Assembly (NCBI GenBank): GCA_029891385.1 | Contig: CM057226.1 | Location: forward strand, 12,393,225-12,457,224 | Reading direction: 5' to 3' | Length of the DNA: 64,000 nucleotides | Origin: Erythroxylum novogranatense | Taxonomy: Eukaryota > Streptophyta > Magnoliopsida > Malpighiales > Erythroxylaceae | Part shown: positions 45,150 through 55,555 of the stretch, piece by piece | How the letters are laid out: every line of letters starts with the position of its first letter | Position numbering within the stretch: the first letter of the stretch is position 1 | Made by a program: the position numbers and the translations under genes | Notes under the pieces: generated by a model | The model's database searches: none | What the model was told of the DNA's origin: nothing | What the model saw: the letters and a program-made list of their open reading frames with translations, nothing else

Positions 45150-47936
45150 AGAGCAACCGAAAGGCTCCAATTGGTGCACACTGATGTGTGTGGTCCAATG
45201 AAAACTATTTCAGCAGGAGGAAGCAAGTATTATGTTGAATTTATTGATGATGCAACAAGATATTCATGGATCTACTTCATGAAAACCAAAGATCAAGTTT
45301 TCGGATTGTTTAAAATGTGGAGAGCTGAAGCTAAAAGTCAATGTGGACATAAGGTGAGATGTTTGAGAAGTGATAGGGGAGGTGAATATGTTTCAAATGA
45401 GCTGAAGAAATACCTTGAAAATGAAGGGATATACCATCAATTTTCTGTTGCTTATTCACCACAACAGAATGGTGTTTCGGAAAGAAAGAATAGAAGCATA
45501 ATGGAGATGGCTAGATCAATGATGATTGGAATGAAAGTGCCAAGGAAGTTTTGGACTGAAGCATGTTATACAACAGTTTACATACAGAACATATTGAAGA
45601 CTAGAGCATTGGATGGGAAGACTCCATTTGAAGTTTGGTTTGGAGTTAAACCAAAGGTGCAACACTTGAGAGTCTTCGGATGTATAGCTTATGTACACAT
45701 CCCTGAAGCTAGAAGAACCAAGTTAGATGAGAAGGCAATCAAGGAGGTGATGATGGGTTATAGTGGAGAATCAAAAGGCTATCGGATATACAATCCAGAA
45801 ACTGAAAAAATGCTGATAACTAGAGATGTAAAATTTGATGAAAATGAGGCATGGAAGTGGGATGAGCTGATTGATGGCAGATCAGGAACTATTGGTATTG
45901 AATTTTCATTGGCTGATCCAAATGAAGGTGAACTAACAAGAGAAAATGCAGATGATGATCACAACCTTGGAGATGATGGAACTCAGGAGGAGACACCTCA
46001 CTTGGATGCATCAAATTCAGATGAAAATGACAGCAATGGAAGTCAGGAGGAGAATGTTTCAAGTCCTGGAAGTGGAGGATCATCAAGCTCCAATAGTGCA
46101 CACAAGACAAGGGACTTGGCATCAATTTATAAAAACACTAACCCTATTTTTGATTTTAAGTACAGGGCTGAAGATGATGAAGAACATGATGAAGCATTGA
46201 TCATGATTGAATCTGCATTGGTTGTTGGTGCAGAACCGAAAACATTCAAACAAGCTATCAAGCATGAAGTATGGAAGAGAGCTATGGATGAAGAAATCAA
46301 AGCAATAGAGGAGAATGGGACTTGGCTACTAGTTGATTTACCTTCAGCTGAAACAAAAGTGGTTGATTCGAAGTGGATATACAAGGAGAAGTTGAATCCG
46401 GATGGCACAATCAACAAACACAAAGCAAGGCTAGTTGTGAGGGGATACAAGCAAGAGTATGGAGTGGATTACACTGAAACTTATGCTCCAGTTGCAAGAT
46501 TAGACACAGTGAGGATGTTATTGACACTAGCTGCAAATAATGGGTGGAAAGTGCATCAAATGGATGTCAAGAGTGCTTTCTTGAATGGGATGCTAGATGA
46601 AGATGTCTACTTGAAACAACCAGATGGCTATGTGAAAGATGGTGAAGAGCAGAAGGTATACAAGCTAGTGAAGGCCTTGTATGGGTTGAAGCAAGCTCCA
46701 AGAGCTTGGTACTCAAGAATCAACAAGTATTTGGTGCAAAATGGCTTTGAGAGGAGCAAAAGTGAAGCAACATTGTATGTCAAGACCTATACTGAAGGTA
46801 AACTAATTTGTTCACTCTATGTTGATGATTTGATGATTATAGGGACTGAAGACAAGCTTGTGAATGAATTCAAAGACTCAATGCAATCTGAATTTCAAAT
46901 GACTGATTTGGGAGAGATGAGATATTTCTTGGGTTTGGAGATTCAACAAAGGGATGATGGCATCTTCATTCATCAAAGGAAGTATACCGAGGAGTTGCTT
47001 GATAAGTTTGGATTGAAGGAGAGTAGTGGCATGACAACACCAATGGAACATCAATTGAAGTTGGAGGTAACCAAACCAGGTGAAAATTTTGATGAAACTT
47101 ACTATAGAAGCATAATCGATTCATTAATGTACTTAAGTGCCTCTAGACCCGATATTGCTTGTGCTGTAAATATGTTGGCTGCTTTTAATCATAATCCATC
47201 AAGATATCATGCATTGTATGCTAGGAGAGTATTGAGATATGTTAAGTATTCGGTTGATCATGGAATATGGTATGGAAGGAGAAAGAATGTGGAATTATAT
47301 GTGTTTAGTGATGCAAGTTATGCTGGAAATGAAGATTGCAAGAGTAGGAGTGGATATTGTTGTAGTTTAGGGACAGGTGTGTTTACATGGAGTTCAAGGA
47401 AACAAAAGGTGGTAGCTCAGTCCACTGCCGAGGCTGAGTATGTGGCTGTTAAAATGGCAGCCAAACAAACACAACGGATGAAGAAAATTCTGATGGATGT
47501 TGATGGATTGAAAGAAAAATGTGTGACTATCTACTGTGATTCAAGTGCAGCAATTGCAATGGCTGAAAATCCTTCGAATCACATGAGAACCAAGCATATG
47601 AGAGTCAAGTATCATTATGTGAGGGAGCTGATTGAAGAGAAGGAGATTAAGTTGGCTTTTTGTCGATCTAACTTCCAACTTGCTGATGTATTCACCAAAG
47701 CATTATCAAGGTGGAAGTTTGATTCATTTAAGAAGATGATTGGAGTGCAGGCTCCACAAGACAAAGGAGGAGCTGTTGAATTGACTTGTCTTGAGCAGCC
47801 TGAAGTGTTAAAATTGGCAGAGGAATTGGCAATGGCAGTGAAGGTAAGGAAGAAGAGAAAGGTGAAGGGAAAGATGAATGAGCTCAAGTGCAAATGGAGA
47901 TTGGAATGGATGATCCTAAGCATAATTCAACAATGA
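45150..47936 (+). CDS. copia integrase, reverse transcriptase, RNase H
   Basis: The frame is open for over 920 codons. The integrase core has all three catalytic acids (residues numbered from codon 45171): Asp5 in HTDVCGP, Asp68 in LRSDRGGEY and Glu104 in GVSERKN, a DD35E spacing. RT follows (WKVHQMDVKSAFLNG, LKQAPRAWYSRI) with YVDD at 550-553. RNase H follows with Asp714 in SDASYAGN and STAEAEYVA. The frame passes the 3' LTR border at 47774 and ends 54 codons inside the LTR with a very basic tail (KVRKKRKVKGK). No break is seen within this part. The domain order identifies Ty1/copia; the lineage looks Tork-like but is not proven. Confidence 0.93.
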   Translation, partial: RATERLQLVHTDVCGPMKTISAGGSKYYVEFIDDATRYSWIYFMKTKDQVFGLFKMWRAEAKSQCGHKVRCLRSDRGGEYVSNELKKYLENEGIYHQFSVAYSPQQNGVSERKNRSIMEMARSMMIGMKVPRKFWTEACYTTVYIQNILKTRALDGKTPFEVWFGVKPKVQHLRVFGCIAYVHIPEARRTKLDEKAIKEVMMGYSGESKGYRIYNPETEKMLITRDVKFDENEAWKWDELIDGRSGTIGIEFSLADPNEGELTRENADDDHNLGDDGTQEETPHLDASNSDENDSNGSQEENVSSPGSGGSSSSNSAHKTRDLASIYKNTNPIFDFKYRAEDDEEHDEALIMIESALVVGAEPKTFKQAIKHEVWKRAMDEEIKAIEENGTWLLVDLPSAETKVVDSKWIYKEKLNPDGTINKHKARLVVRGYKQEYGVDYTETYAPVARLDTVRMLLTLAANNGWKVHQMDVKSAFLNGMLDEDVYLKQPDGYVKDGEEQKVYKLVKALYGLKQAPRAWYSRINKYLVQNGFERSKSEATLYVKTYTEGKLICSLYVDDLMIIGTEDKLVNEFKDSMQSEFQMTDLGEMRYFLGLEIQQRDDGIFIHQRKYTEELLDKFGLKESSGMTTPMEHQLKLEVTKPGENFDETYYRSIIDSLMYLSASRPDIACAVNMLAAFNHNPSRYHALYARRVLRYVKYSVDHGIWYGRRKNVELYVFSDASYAGNEDCKSRSGYCCSLGTGVFTWSSRKQKVVAQSTAEAEYVAVKMAAKQTQRMKKILMDVDGLKEKCVTIYCDSSAAIAMAENPSNHMRTKHMRVKYHYVRELIEEKEIKLAFCRSNFQLADVFTKALSRWKFDSFKKMIGVQAPQDKGGAVELTCLEQPEVLKLAEELAMAVKVRKKRKVKGKMNELKCKWRLEWMILSIIQQ
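47761..47772 (+). other. polypurine tract of the copia element
   Basis: ACAAAGGAGGAG lies just before the 3' LTR start. It is itself inside the Pol reading frame. Confidence 0.8.
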
Positions 47937-49134
47937 ATGGATCAAAGGAATGAAGATACAAGTCAGATGGATGAAGCACAAGGCAAGGGAGAATGGAAAA
48001 TGAAAGAAACAGATGATCGGATGCACAACAAAAATTGAGAATCAAATTCAGTTACTTGTTAGTTACTTGCAGAAGGAAGTACCAAAATCGCAGAAGGAAG
48101 TAACCGGCAGAAAATTTCAAGAAGTATAATTAGCAAAATCAAGTTTAGTGCATGAAGCTAAAGCTTTTCCACACCTGACAATCAGATTTGGAGTGTCAGT
48201 TTTTGTTCCACAAAGAATCAAGTAGCAGCAGCAAAATCATATCCTCTTTTGCCAAAAGCCTTTTTGTTCACTTTTGTGTTTTTGCCAAATGAAGAAACTT
48301 TTGTCCTAGGCTAGTTTTTATCTCTCAAATCATGTTGTAACAAGTTTTAAATGTCTTATAAATGTCAGATTCAGTTACAAATAGGACAAAGAGAATAGCT
48401 TTTATGTTTTTACAAAATCAGGAAAATTGTACTAGCTTAGTTATTGCACATTAGTTTATGCTTTTGTTCTTTGTTTTTTTCAAGATGTAGCAGAAAGTTG
48501 TAGAGCTGTTAAAAGGCTCATGATCCTCATCATTTTTATGGGAAGAAGAAAGAATTCGAAAAACCCCATCAATACAAGAGTTCAGCACTAGTTTTTCACT
48601 CTTCATATAGTGTTCTTTTTGTTTTACCAAAGTTGATCTTTTAGAAGTTAGAAAATTGCAGTAGTAGTTTCTGGCCTTGTTGAAAAGAAAAACCTGAAGT
48701 TTGGTTCTACGAGAGTGTGAGGAAAATTTATCCATACACAACCTTCAATTTCATTTTACATGATTTTCCTGCATTGTCATTTTTAGCTTGATTCCAGAAG
48801 CAATTTCAGTTTAGAGGGAGTGAATAGCTACTGGTATTTTACATTCAGAAGCCCTGTTTTCGGATTTGAAGGGAAAAACCCAAATCTTTTCATACACTAA
48901 TCATTCACTAAACAAAACACCAATTTGTGAGAAGAGTGCGAGTGGCATTTCATTGAAGATAGATTTTACATTCTGGTTACAAATCTGTGAACAGAGTTGG
49001 TAGCATTTTCAGCAGCTGAAACTTGAGTGAACAACAGAGAAGGTGTTTGATATTTTGCCCCAACCAACATTCTAGCTTGACAGGTTGCTAGCTGAAGGAG
49101 CTTTCTTCAATCTTTGGAGGGAGCACTTTCAAGA
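47774..49134 (+). repeat. 3' LTR of the copia element (1361 bp)
   Basis: It is the partner of 41467-42849, with ~20-25 substitutions and two deletions of about 9 and 11 bases relative to it. Its first 163 bases encode the Pol tail. CTCAT follows at 49135-49139. Confidence 0.95.
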
Positions 49135-49500
49135 CTCATTTTCCTTCATATACTAGCATGCCAGAGGAAGCTTGCGCCTCTCTGTATCCTCAAGTTCACA
49201 TTTACCGTGGTGATAAGGGCCAATGGAAATTGCAACTGGGTCATAACACTTGTCCTTCTTGCTAGCTTCCTTCTCTCGAAGAATATGTGGAACTCTGTGA
49301 ATCTTAAGAACTCGTTTCTGCTTAGGTACCAAATCTTCTTTTTCTTTTTCTTCTTCGATTGTCAAAGATCTCCACAACTTATCTAGGCTATGATCTGCCG
49401 ACAAAGATGAGCTACCATCTTCTTGGATCGGAATCCTCAGCATTTCAGAGTCAAATGGGCTTTCTACAGATAACTGCTCAACGCTATCGAAAGCCGCCAT
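49135..49500 (-). pseudogene. DUF247 (UPF0481) gene, N-terminal part
   Basis: An ATG at 49500 (minus) starts MAAFDSVEQLSVESPFDSEM. The family hallmark follows: IHRVPHILREKE and YDPVAISIGPYHHGKCELE. A TAG at about 49153 ends the frame just after LPLAC, where the family continues. Beyond it the same frame reads YMKENE, runs to the TSD CTCAT and resumes at 41466. So the gene had one interior stop in addition to the copia insertion, or the stop arose afterwards. Confidence 0.85.
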
Positions 49501-50390
49501 TGCTGATTACACCACAAGGTAATTAAACTAGACTACTTTTCTTGTAAAATGCACATAATGGATCTCTGAATTTATAGTGACAGCAAAAAGGAGTCTGTCT
49601 GTCAAAGTTGATAATTATATAAATTTAATTAAATGAAGATTAATTAATTTATTCTTATTTATAAAAAGTAATTACTTCATAAAAATCGATCGATTAAATT
49701 TGAAAAGTAAATTAAATTAAAAAGTTTGTCACTTTAAAAATTTTACAATTGAATTGGCCGAATTGATATAAACAATTTAAGAAGTTATGTGAGATTAGAC
49801 CAAGAATCAAGATTATTCTAAATGCCCTTCATGTAGACAGGAATTAATACTCACTTTTTTGGTCAGTGATTAATAGAATATGGAAATGAGGACAAGAAGA
49901 ACACATCAGCTTCACTTTGCTCCAAATGGCAAAGAAAGTGGGGAATCACTCTCGCAACAATCAATAATACATCAAATGCCATTGGCATGTTCCGAAGCAC
50001 CTTCTATTCATTGTGATATACTCCTTACATCACATTCAACATTATATATTATTCCCTTATGGAGAAAACCATATAGGCCCTCTAAAGTTGGATTGGATTG
50101 GATTTATAAAATCAAATATAGAGATTGATTACTCATTCATGAAAATGAAACTTTTGAGTATTTAATACATCATATACTAAATAGCATTACTCCTATTTAG
50201 TACTATAAAGGTTGATAAATTCACAAGAAAACCAGAACAAACGGTCCATTTTTGGTTCTTCACACTGTTCTGCTGTTACGTGAAAGTTTACAAAACCATC
50301 TCATATATGTATTAATGCCACAGCCTTTGATCGTCACTCACTCGTAATCCCAGTTTCATTTCTCTTCTACCTTCGTTAAGAGTGTTGATA
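49501..50390. other. spacer between DUF247 and IMP genes (divergent)
   Basis: This is the shared upstream region of two divergently oriented genes. It includes the duplicated block at 49873-50165. Otherwise it is AT-rich with no gene. Confidence 0.55.
49873..50165. repeat. copy 2 of the ~250-290 bp duplicated block
   Basis: It is homologous to 10262-10510 (see there) and somewhat longer through small inserts. It sits about 370 bases upstream of the DUF247 start and 225 bases upstream of the IMP start, so it may be promoter-derived. Confidence 0.7.
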
Positions 50391-53018
50391 ATGGCGGAGA
50401 CTGGTATGATCCAATTTATGTCTTTTGTTTTGCTTTTCTATTTTTAGTACATTTTGGACGTTTCAGTTCTTTCTATTTCCATTACGAAGTCTGGGGTGTC
50501 AACTTGGCTCTTGATTTCCTTTGTTTTGTTCTCTTCAGATTCACTCTCAGAGTTCCTGGAAACTGCAATTGATGCAGCTAAGAGAGCCGGAGACGTGTTT
50601 TTCAATTTCGATTTTTTTCCTTGATTTTCTGTTTGTTTTCCGTTGAACTTGTGTTTATTCTTTGTTCCTTGTTCCTTTTCGTTTGAGCTGCAGATGATTC
50701 GTAAAGGGTTTTACCAGACTAAACATGTGGAGCATAAAGGACAGGTCTTCTTTTCATCTTATAGCTTCCTTCTGTATGATTTTCAGAACTTTCTCTTAAG
50801 TAATGTCGGGGTTGGAGTAATTTGAAGAATACTGTGCTTAACGGAAGAATTAAGATTGAGTTAACATATGAAAAGAAGATGACAAATTTCTCTGAATGGT
50901 TATTGCTTGGAGATTAGTAGTGGAAAATTGGAGTAATTATATGTCTTGACAAATTGACTTAACATGCCAAAGAGAATTTTGGAATTCATGGGAAATGCTT
51001 AGGAATTGAGGGAGTAATTTCAATTAAGCATATCCTTGGCCATGATCATTGTTGATTACAAATGTATTTTCACAGACTTGCGTCAATGTCAAGGTAGTGA
51101 ATCATTTATATTTCTCGATGACATATGTGTAATGCTTCTATTCCTCGATTGCAGGTAGATTTAGTTACGGAAACTGATAAAGCTTGTGAAGATCTTGTTT
51201 TTAATCTTCTTAAAGAACGCCATCCAACACATAAGGTTAACTCCTTGTTACATTTTTCCTTTCCCAATTGCTGCTCGGGGTTGAGTCTTTTGCTCCCTGA
51301 ATGTTCATGTGGTCTCTTGATTATACTGGTTAACTTTCTTTTTTAAGTTTATTGGGGAAGAAACTACCGCTGCCAATGGTATCACTGAGCTGACTGATGA
51401 ACCAACATGGATTGTTGATCCTCTTGATGGAACTACCAACTTTGTGCATGGGTATATGGAATCCGTCGTTTGATGTTCTGTTATTATTTACATCTCCATT
51501 TCCATAATCATAACTATGCGAACATATTTGCTTGTAGTTTCCCCTTTGCATGCATACCTATTGGCCTTACAATTGGCAAAATTCCCAAAGTAGGTGTTGT
51601 TTACAACCCAATAATGGAGGAGGTGAGATTTTTATGCTTCAATGTGTAGAAGCAAATGACTATGTTTTGTTCTTCAGAGTAGTAAAATTGATTCTTCACA
51701 TGCCCTATCCAGTTTGTTATGCATCCCCAAATGATCCCTCACACAACTATAATCTCTACCTCGTTCCGATTTTTATGTTACAGTTTAGCACACTATCAGC
51801 ACACTATGTCCTTTCAATTTTTTGGTTTCGAGACATTATAGTCAGCTCAAAGAAGTCAAATCAGACAACCTTGCTTATGTTTGTCATACGTTACTTTCTG
51901 CAATGTTTTTTTCCATGTAGCTTTTCACTGGTATTCATGGAAAAGGTGCTTTTTTGAATGGTAATCCCATAAAAGGTAAGCCATAGGTTAACTATTGTTG
52001 CCCCCTACTGCTGGCGCACTCTTCTTGTTAAACATCTTCATTTTCATCTTATGAAAATTGCAGTATCATCCCAAGCTGAGCTTGTGAAGTCTCTTCTTGT
52101 AACTGGGGTATGCGTTTTATCCTTCATTTATATGTTGACAACTGCGCCCTCATTTAAGATTCACGTTTACTCCTCCATACTTGCATGATGAATCTGTCAC
52201 CCTCCTTCATCCTTCATAAGGAATCATGATGAGAACCTGTCTAATCAATATTTTACTTAGAGCAGGTTGGAACAAAACGTGATAAGTCAACTGTGGATGC
52301 TATTACAAATAGAATCAATTCTTTGCTTTTTAAGGTGAGACCATACATGAAGTTCTATGTTTGATAAAATTGCATTAGAAATCTGCTAATGGAACGTAAA
52401 ATTTTCTTGTTACCAGGTGAGATCAGTCAGGATGAGTGGCTCTTGTGCATTGAATCTTTGTGGAATTGCATCTGGCAGGCTTGATTTGGTTTATGAAGCG
52501 GGATACGGGGGTCCATGGTATGTTTTAATAATTTATTTCAGAAAATTTTGGTGTGGGAATTAATCAAGTGATTGATGTGAGCTATTCCTTTGCTCAGGGA
52601 TGTAGCTGCTGGTGCTGTGATTGTAACAGAAGCTGGTGGACTTATTTTCGATCCGTAAGTGCCATCTTACCTACAGCAAACTGTGATTTGAAGGAATTCT
52701 AGAACCAGTCCATATCATAACCTAGAATAACTTATATCAGTGAATATACAACTTCAATTGTCTATTTCCTTAATATTGAGATGTCAATAATGTAGTCAAT
52801 CATGCAAAAAAAAGTCAATATTTTAGGTTGCAAGACTTCAAACTATTACCCTGACATTTACGTGCATAGATTTTCTTAGTTAGAAAAGCTTAAAGATTTG
52901 GTGTTGGTTGGTTTGCGTCAGATCTGGTAAAGATTTTGACATCACATCTCAAAGAGTTGCTGCTTCAAACCCACAGTTGAAGGATGCATGTGTTGAGGCT
53001 TTGGAGGAGGCAGAATGA
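50391..53018 (+). CDS. inositol monophosphatase / L-galactose-1-phosphate phosphatase-like, 12 exons
   Basis: Exons 50391-50403, 50539-50594, 50694-50744, 51155-51235, 51348-51451, 51538-51622, 51921-51975, 52064-52107, 52266-52334, 52417-52517, 52598-52654 and 52922-53018 join in phase to 270 residues, the normal IMP length; all introns are GT-AG. Metal and substrate sites are present: Glu71 in FIGEET, Asp91 and Asp94 in [15 protein letters not shown] (IMP signature 1), and Asp221 in PWDVAAGAV (signature 2). The enzyme is a Mg-dependent cytosolic phosphatase. Plant members (VTC4/IMP type) hydrolyse myo-inositol phosphate and L-galactose 1-phosphate, feeding inositol and ascorbate pathways. 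The N-terminus ([20 protein letters not shown]) starts at the first suitable ATG. I see no damage. Confidence 0.95.
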
Positions 53019-53907
53019 AGAAGCAAATGAGATTCCATGAGATTACAAACAAATATGTTTTTTGAAGATGATAGTTTTGCCTAGTCATTGTGAACAACAT
53101 CTGCTGCACTCATTGATTACTCATAAATGTGAAAATGAAGCTGTATAATTTTCTAGAACCTCGGCACAACCAATTGTTTGATATAGTCCAATTTACTGAA
53201 AACTTCTGATTGTCACATCTGCTTGATCCACGGGCTGTCTTACCAACAGATGTAGACAAATTCTCAATGGAATAGTTCACAGCACAATGATTGACAAATG
53301 AATGCCAACAAGAAAATAGACGGGTAAAAGAATCAGAGCCAATTGTCCAATTTACTGAAAACTCCTGATTGTCACGTCTGCTTGATCCACGGGCCATCTT
53401 ACCAACAGATGTAGCCGAATTCTCGGTGGAAAAGTTCACAGCACAGAGATTGACAAATGCAGGCCAACAAGAAAATAGAGAATTAAAAGAGTCGTAAAAG
53501 TGAAATTCGGTAGGGACACTTCCAATTCTTCTCAAAACATGTATAAAAATGGATGCTTGAACCCCTGCAAACTTGCTGATATATACCCAGAATTAGATAC
53601 AACTTTGAGAATTTTAACATAGATGTCATGAAGAAAACAATGGAATCACATGGTATATAATAAATATCTGAACAAGAAACAGATACATGAAATCTCAAGG
53701 AGAGTTTCAGACTAAACTTCCTATGACTACCCTGAGAAAAAACTTCAAAATCCTATAATCCCTCTAGCACTGGTGTAGTCAGATAGCAGCAACTCATAAA
53801 TGGAAGACAAGGGAGCAACTGCTATGACTTACCTGTTAAACAAAGTTACATAGAAATAAACAAACAAACAACATAAAATGGAAAATACAGAGCCAAACGC
53901 AAGCCAC
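53019..53907. other. spacer between convergent IMP and b561 genes, with a tandem duplication
   Basis: It holds 3' ends of both neighbours plus the 159-base tandem duplication listed separately. Confidence 0.5.
53186..53496 (-). repeat. tandem duplication, 159 bp period, in an open minus-strand frame
   Basis: Two copies start 'gtccaatttactgaaaact' at 53186 and 53345. The period is exactly 53 codons and a 141-codon minus-strand frame (53110-53535) reads through both, with repeated stretches such as GSSRRDNQEFSVNWTI and GSSRCDNQKFSVNWTI. I do not recognise the sequence. The frame could be a small gene, an exon remnant or chance; similarity between copies is high at the base level too. Confidence 0.6.
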
Positions 53908-55555
53908 CTATGCCCCCTGATATTGCCTAGCATCATAGCCATTTGTCTCATTCGATCCATTTATGCCGTGAGGCATCTTTGTTTCGGCCTCTGACCTTTT
54001 CCTCTTCATCACAACACACCAAGTATATCCTTCCAACGAAACGGCACTGACGGCCAAGGCAAGGACAACTCCAATGTAGGCGTGCTTCCATTTCTCCTGA
54101 GGTTGTAAGATGTCCAAACCTTTGAATATGTTGATGACGCTGAGGATGATGACAGTGTATCCCACAGAATGGTGGTATAGGTTCCAGTAGAACCTGAACT
54201 TGTGATCAGGCTTTGGCCTTAAAAGCAAAGCAAAAACCTGGATTGTACGCAAAGCAATTTCTCTTTAATACCCTGACCCTGATAATAATTAATAATGAGA
54301 AAGTATATCATGAATCATGATACCTGAAGTGTTCCAAGACAGAACAGGACTATCCCAATTGTTCTATGAGCATTATACACTATACCAACAGATTCACTTC
54401 CCAGTTTGAGACCTGTACCCCATCCAGCAACCCCGACCATGTAGGCTATGGATTGACAAGTAACGTGAAGGTAAAACCAAGCAGGACCTGCAGATTTGAA
54501 CACCTTCAGGTATCTTGCTATCAGAGCACCAATTGGCATCATAATTCCCCAGCTGGCTACATTCAGAACTCCGTGAACCTGACATTATTTTTTCAAATAA
54601 TCATTTACAACTTGGGTTATTTATTGGTTGTGCTTGTGCCAATATGAAATATTGATCTGAAAGGAAGTAGCCGGAGATTTGATCATCCAAATCCAAAAAT
54701 CCTTCAAGAACAGAGCATATACTTCGGATAGAATCGAATTGTTGTTAAAACATTAAACAGAAACTATGCCATGTTTGAAGCCTGATCGAAGCATTATGCT
54801 GTCATATGATCGAGACATAATTAGCCATGATCTAACCAAAATCACTGGTTCAAGTCAGACATAGGAACCGAATAACAAGGAAGAACAGATCGTCCTTAAA
54901 CACATATAGACATAGAAGACGGTGTTTGATTTGAAATACTTACATTTCTCCTCCTAAGCTTGTCGTTGCCTCCGGTAGTCCCAACCTGGCCGGAGAGAAG
55001 GTTAACAGTCCCCATAGATTGCACGTTAGCTCCAGTAGTTGCATGCACCTGAGGAGTACCACTGGAAACCAAACCATCCTGCCAAACCTGGTTCACAGTA
55101 CCAGTACCAGTGATTGGAAGTCCTAGAGTAGCAAAGATTATGATCTCGTTGTTTGCATAAGTAGCCGATAAACCTGAAACGTCAAAACTAAGTTTCCCCT
55201 CCGTCAACTGAGTCTGATAGCTGCCGACAGACGACGTATAAGCCCTCATGACCCCACCAGATTGCTGGTATGCAACCAGAGCTTGTGATCCGACCATGCC
55301 GGTTCCAGTAGGATTTATAGCCCATGCAACCCAGTTAGAGGAAGAGACTCTTGTGTGCCTGTAGGCTATCTGTAGAGTGCTTGATGAAGAGTTGTAATTC
55401 CAATGAAGAAATGAGTTCAGATAAGGAAGATCGTTACATGCACTAAACACCTGGTTGCTGGAGAAGGTATAGCTAGAACAAGTCTGAGCATATGATGAGA
55501 GTGTCACAGAGAAGAGAACTGTGAGAGCTAACACAAATTCTAGTGTTGTGTCCAT
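53908..55555 (-). CDS. cytochrome b561 and DOMON domain protein, 3 exons
   Basis: Minus-strand exons 54944-55555, 54324-54578 and 53908-54237 join in phase to 398 residues, usual for the family. Residues 1-24 form a signal peptide. A DOMON domain (about 45-165, with [18 protein letters not shown] and [16 protein letters not shown]) follows. After a short linker come five hydrophobic helices of the b561 core with four candidate haem-binding histidines: His206 (VHGVLN), His242 (YLHVT), His275 (NAHRT) and His311 (LYHHS). The tail is basic then polar and cytosolic. Such proteins are often annotated 'auxin-responsive family' and pass electrons from ascorbate across plasma membrane or tonoplast. 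A TATA-like 'tatataaaa' lies ~45 bases upstream. Confidence 0.95.

Larger units (their letters stand above)
41467..49134 (+). mobile_element. Ty1/copia retrotransposon inserted in the DUF247 gene, nearly intact
   Basis: LTRs at 41467-42849 and 47774-49134 differ by about 20-25 substitutions plus two small deletions by eye, so this looks like a young insertion. CTCAT target duplications flank it. A primer site for initiator tRNA-Met follows the 5' LTR and a purine tract precedes the 3' LTR. One reading frame runs from 42897 to 47936 through gag, protease, integrase, RT and RNase H (Ty1/copia order), interrupted only by three in-frame stops. The LTRs start TG and end GA rather than CA. It lies antisense to the host gene. 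Confidence 0.95.

Noticed and set aside
43001..46450. Minus-strand frames opposite copia gag-pol
   Set aside because: Shadows of the long plus-strand frame; composition is that of a reverse complement of coding sequence.
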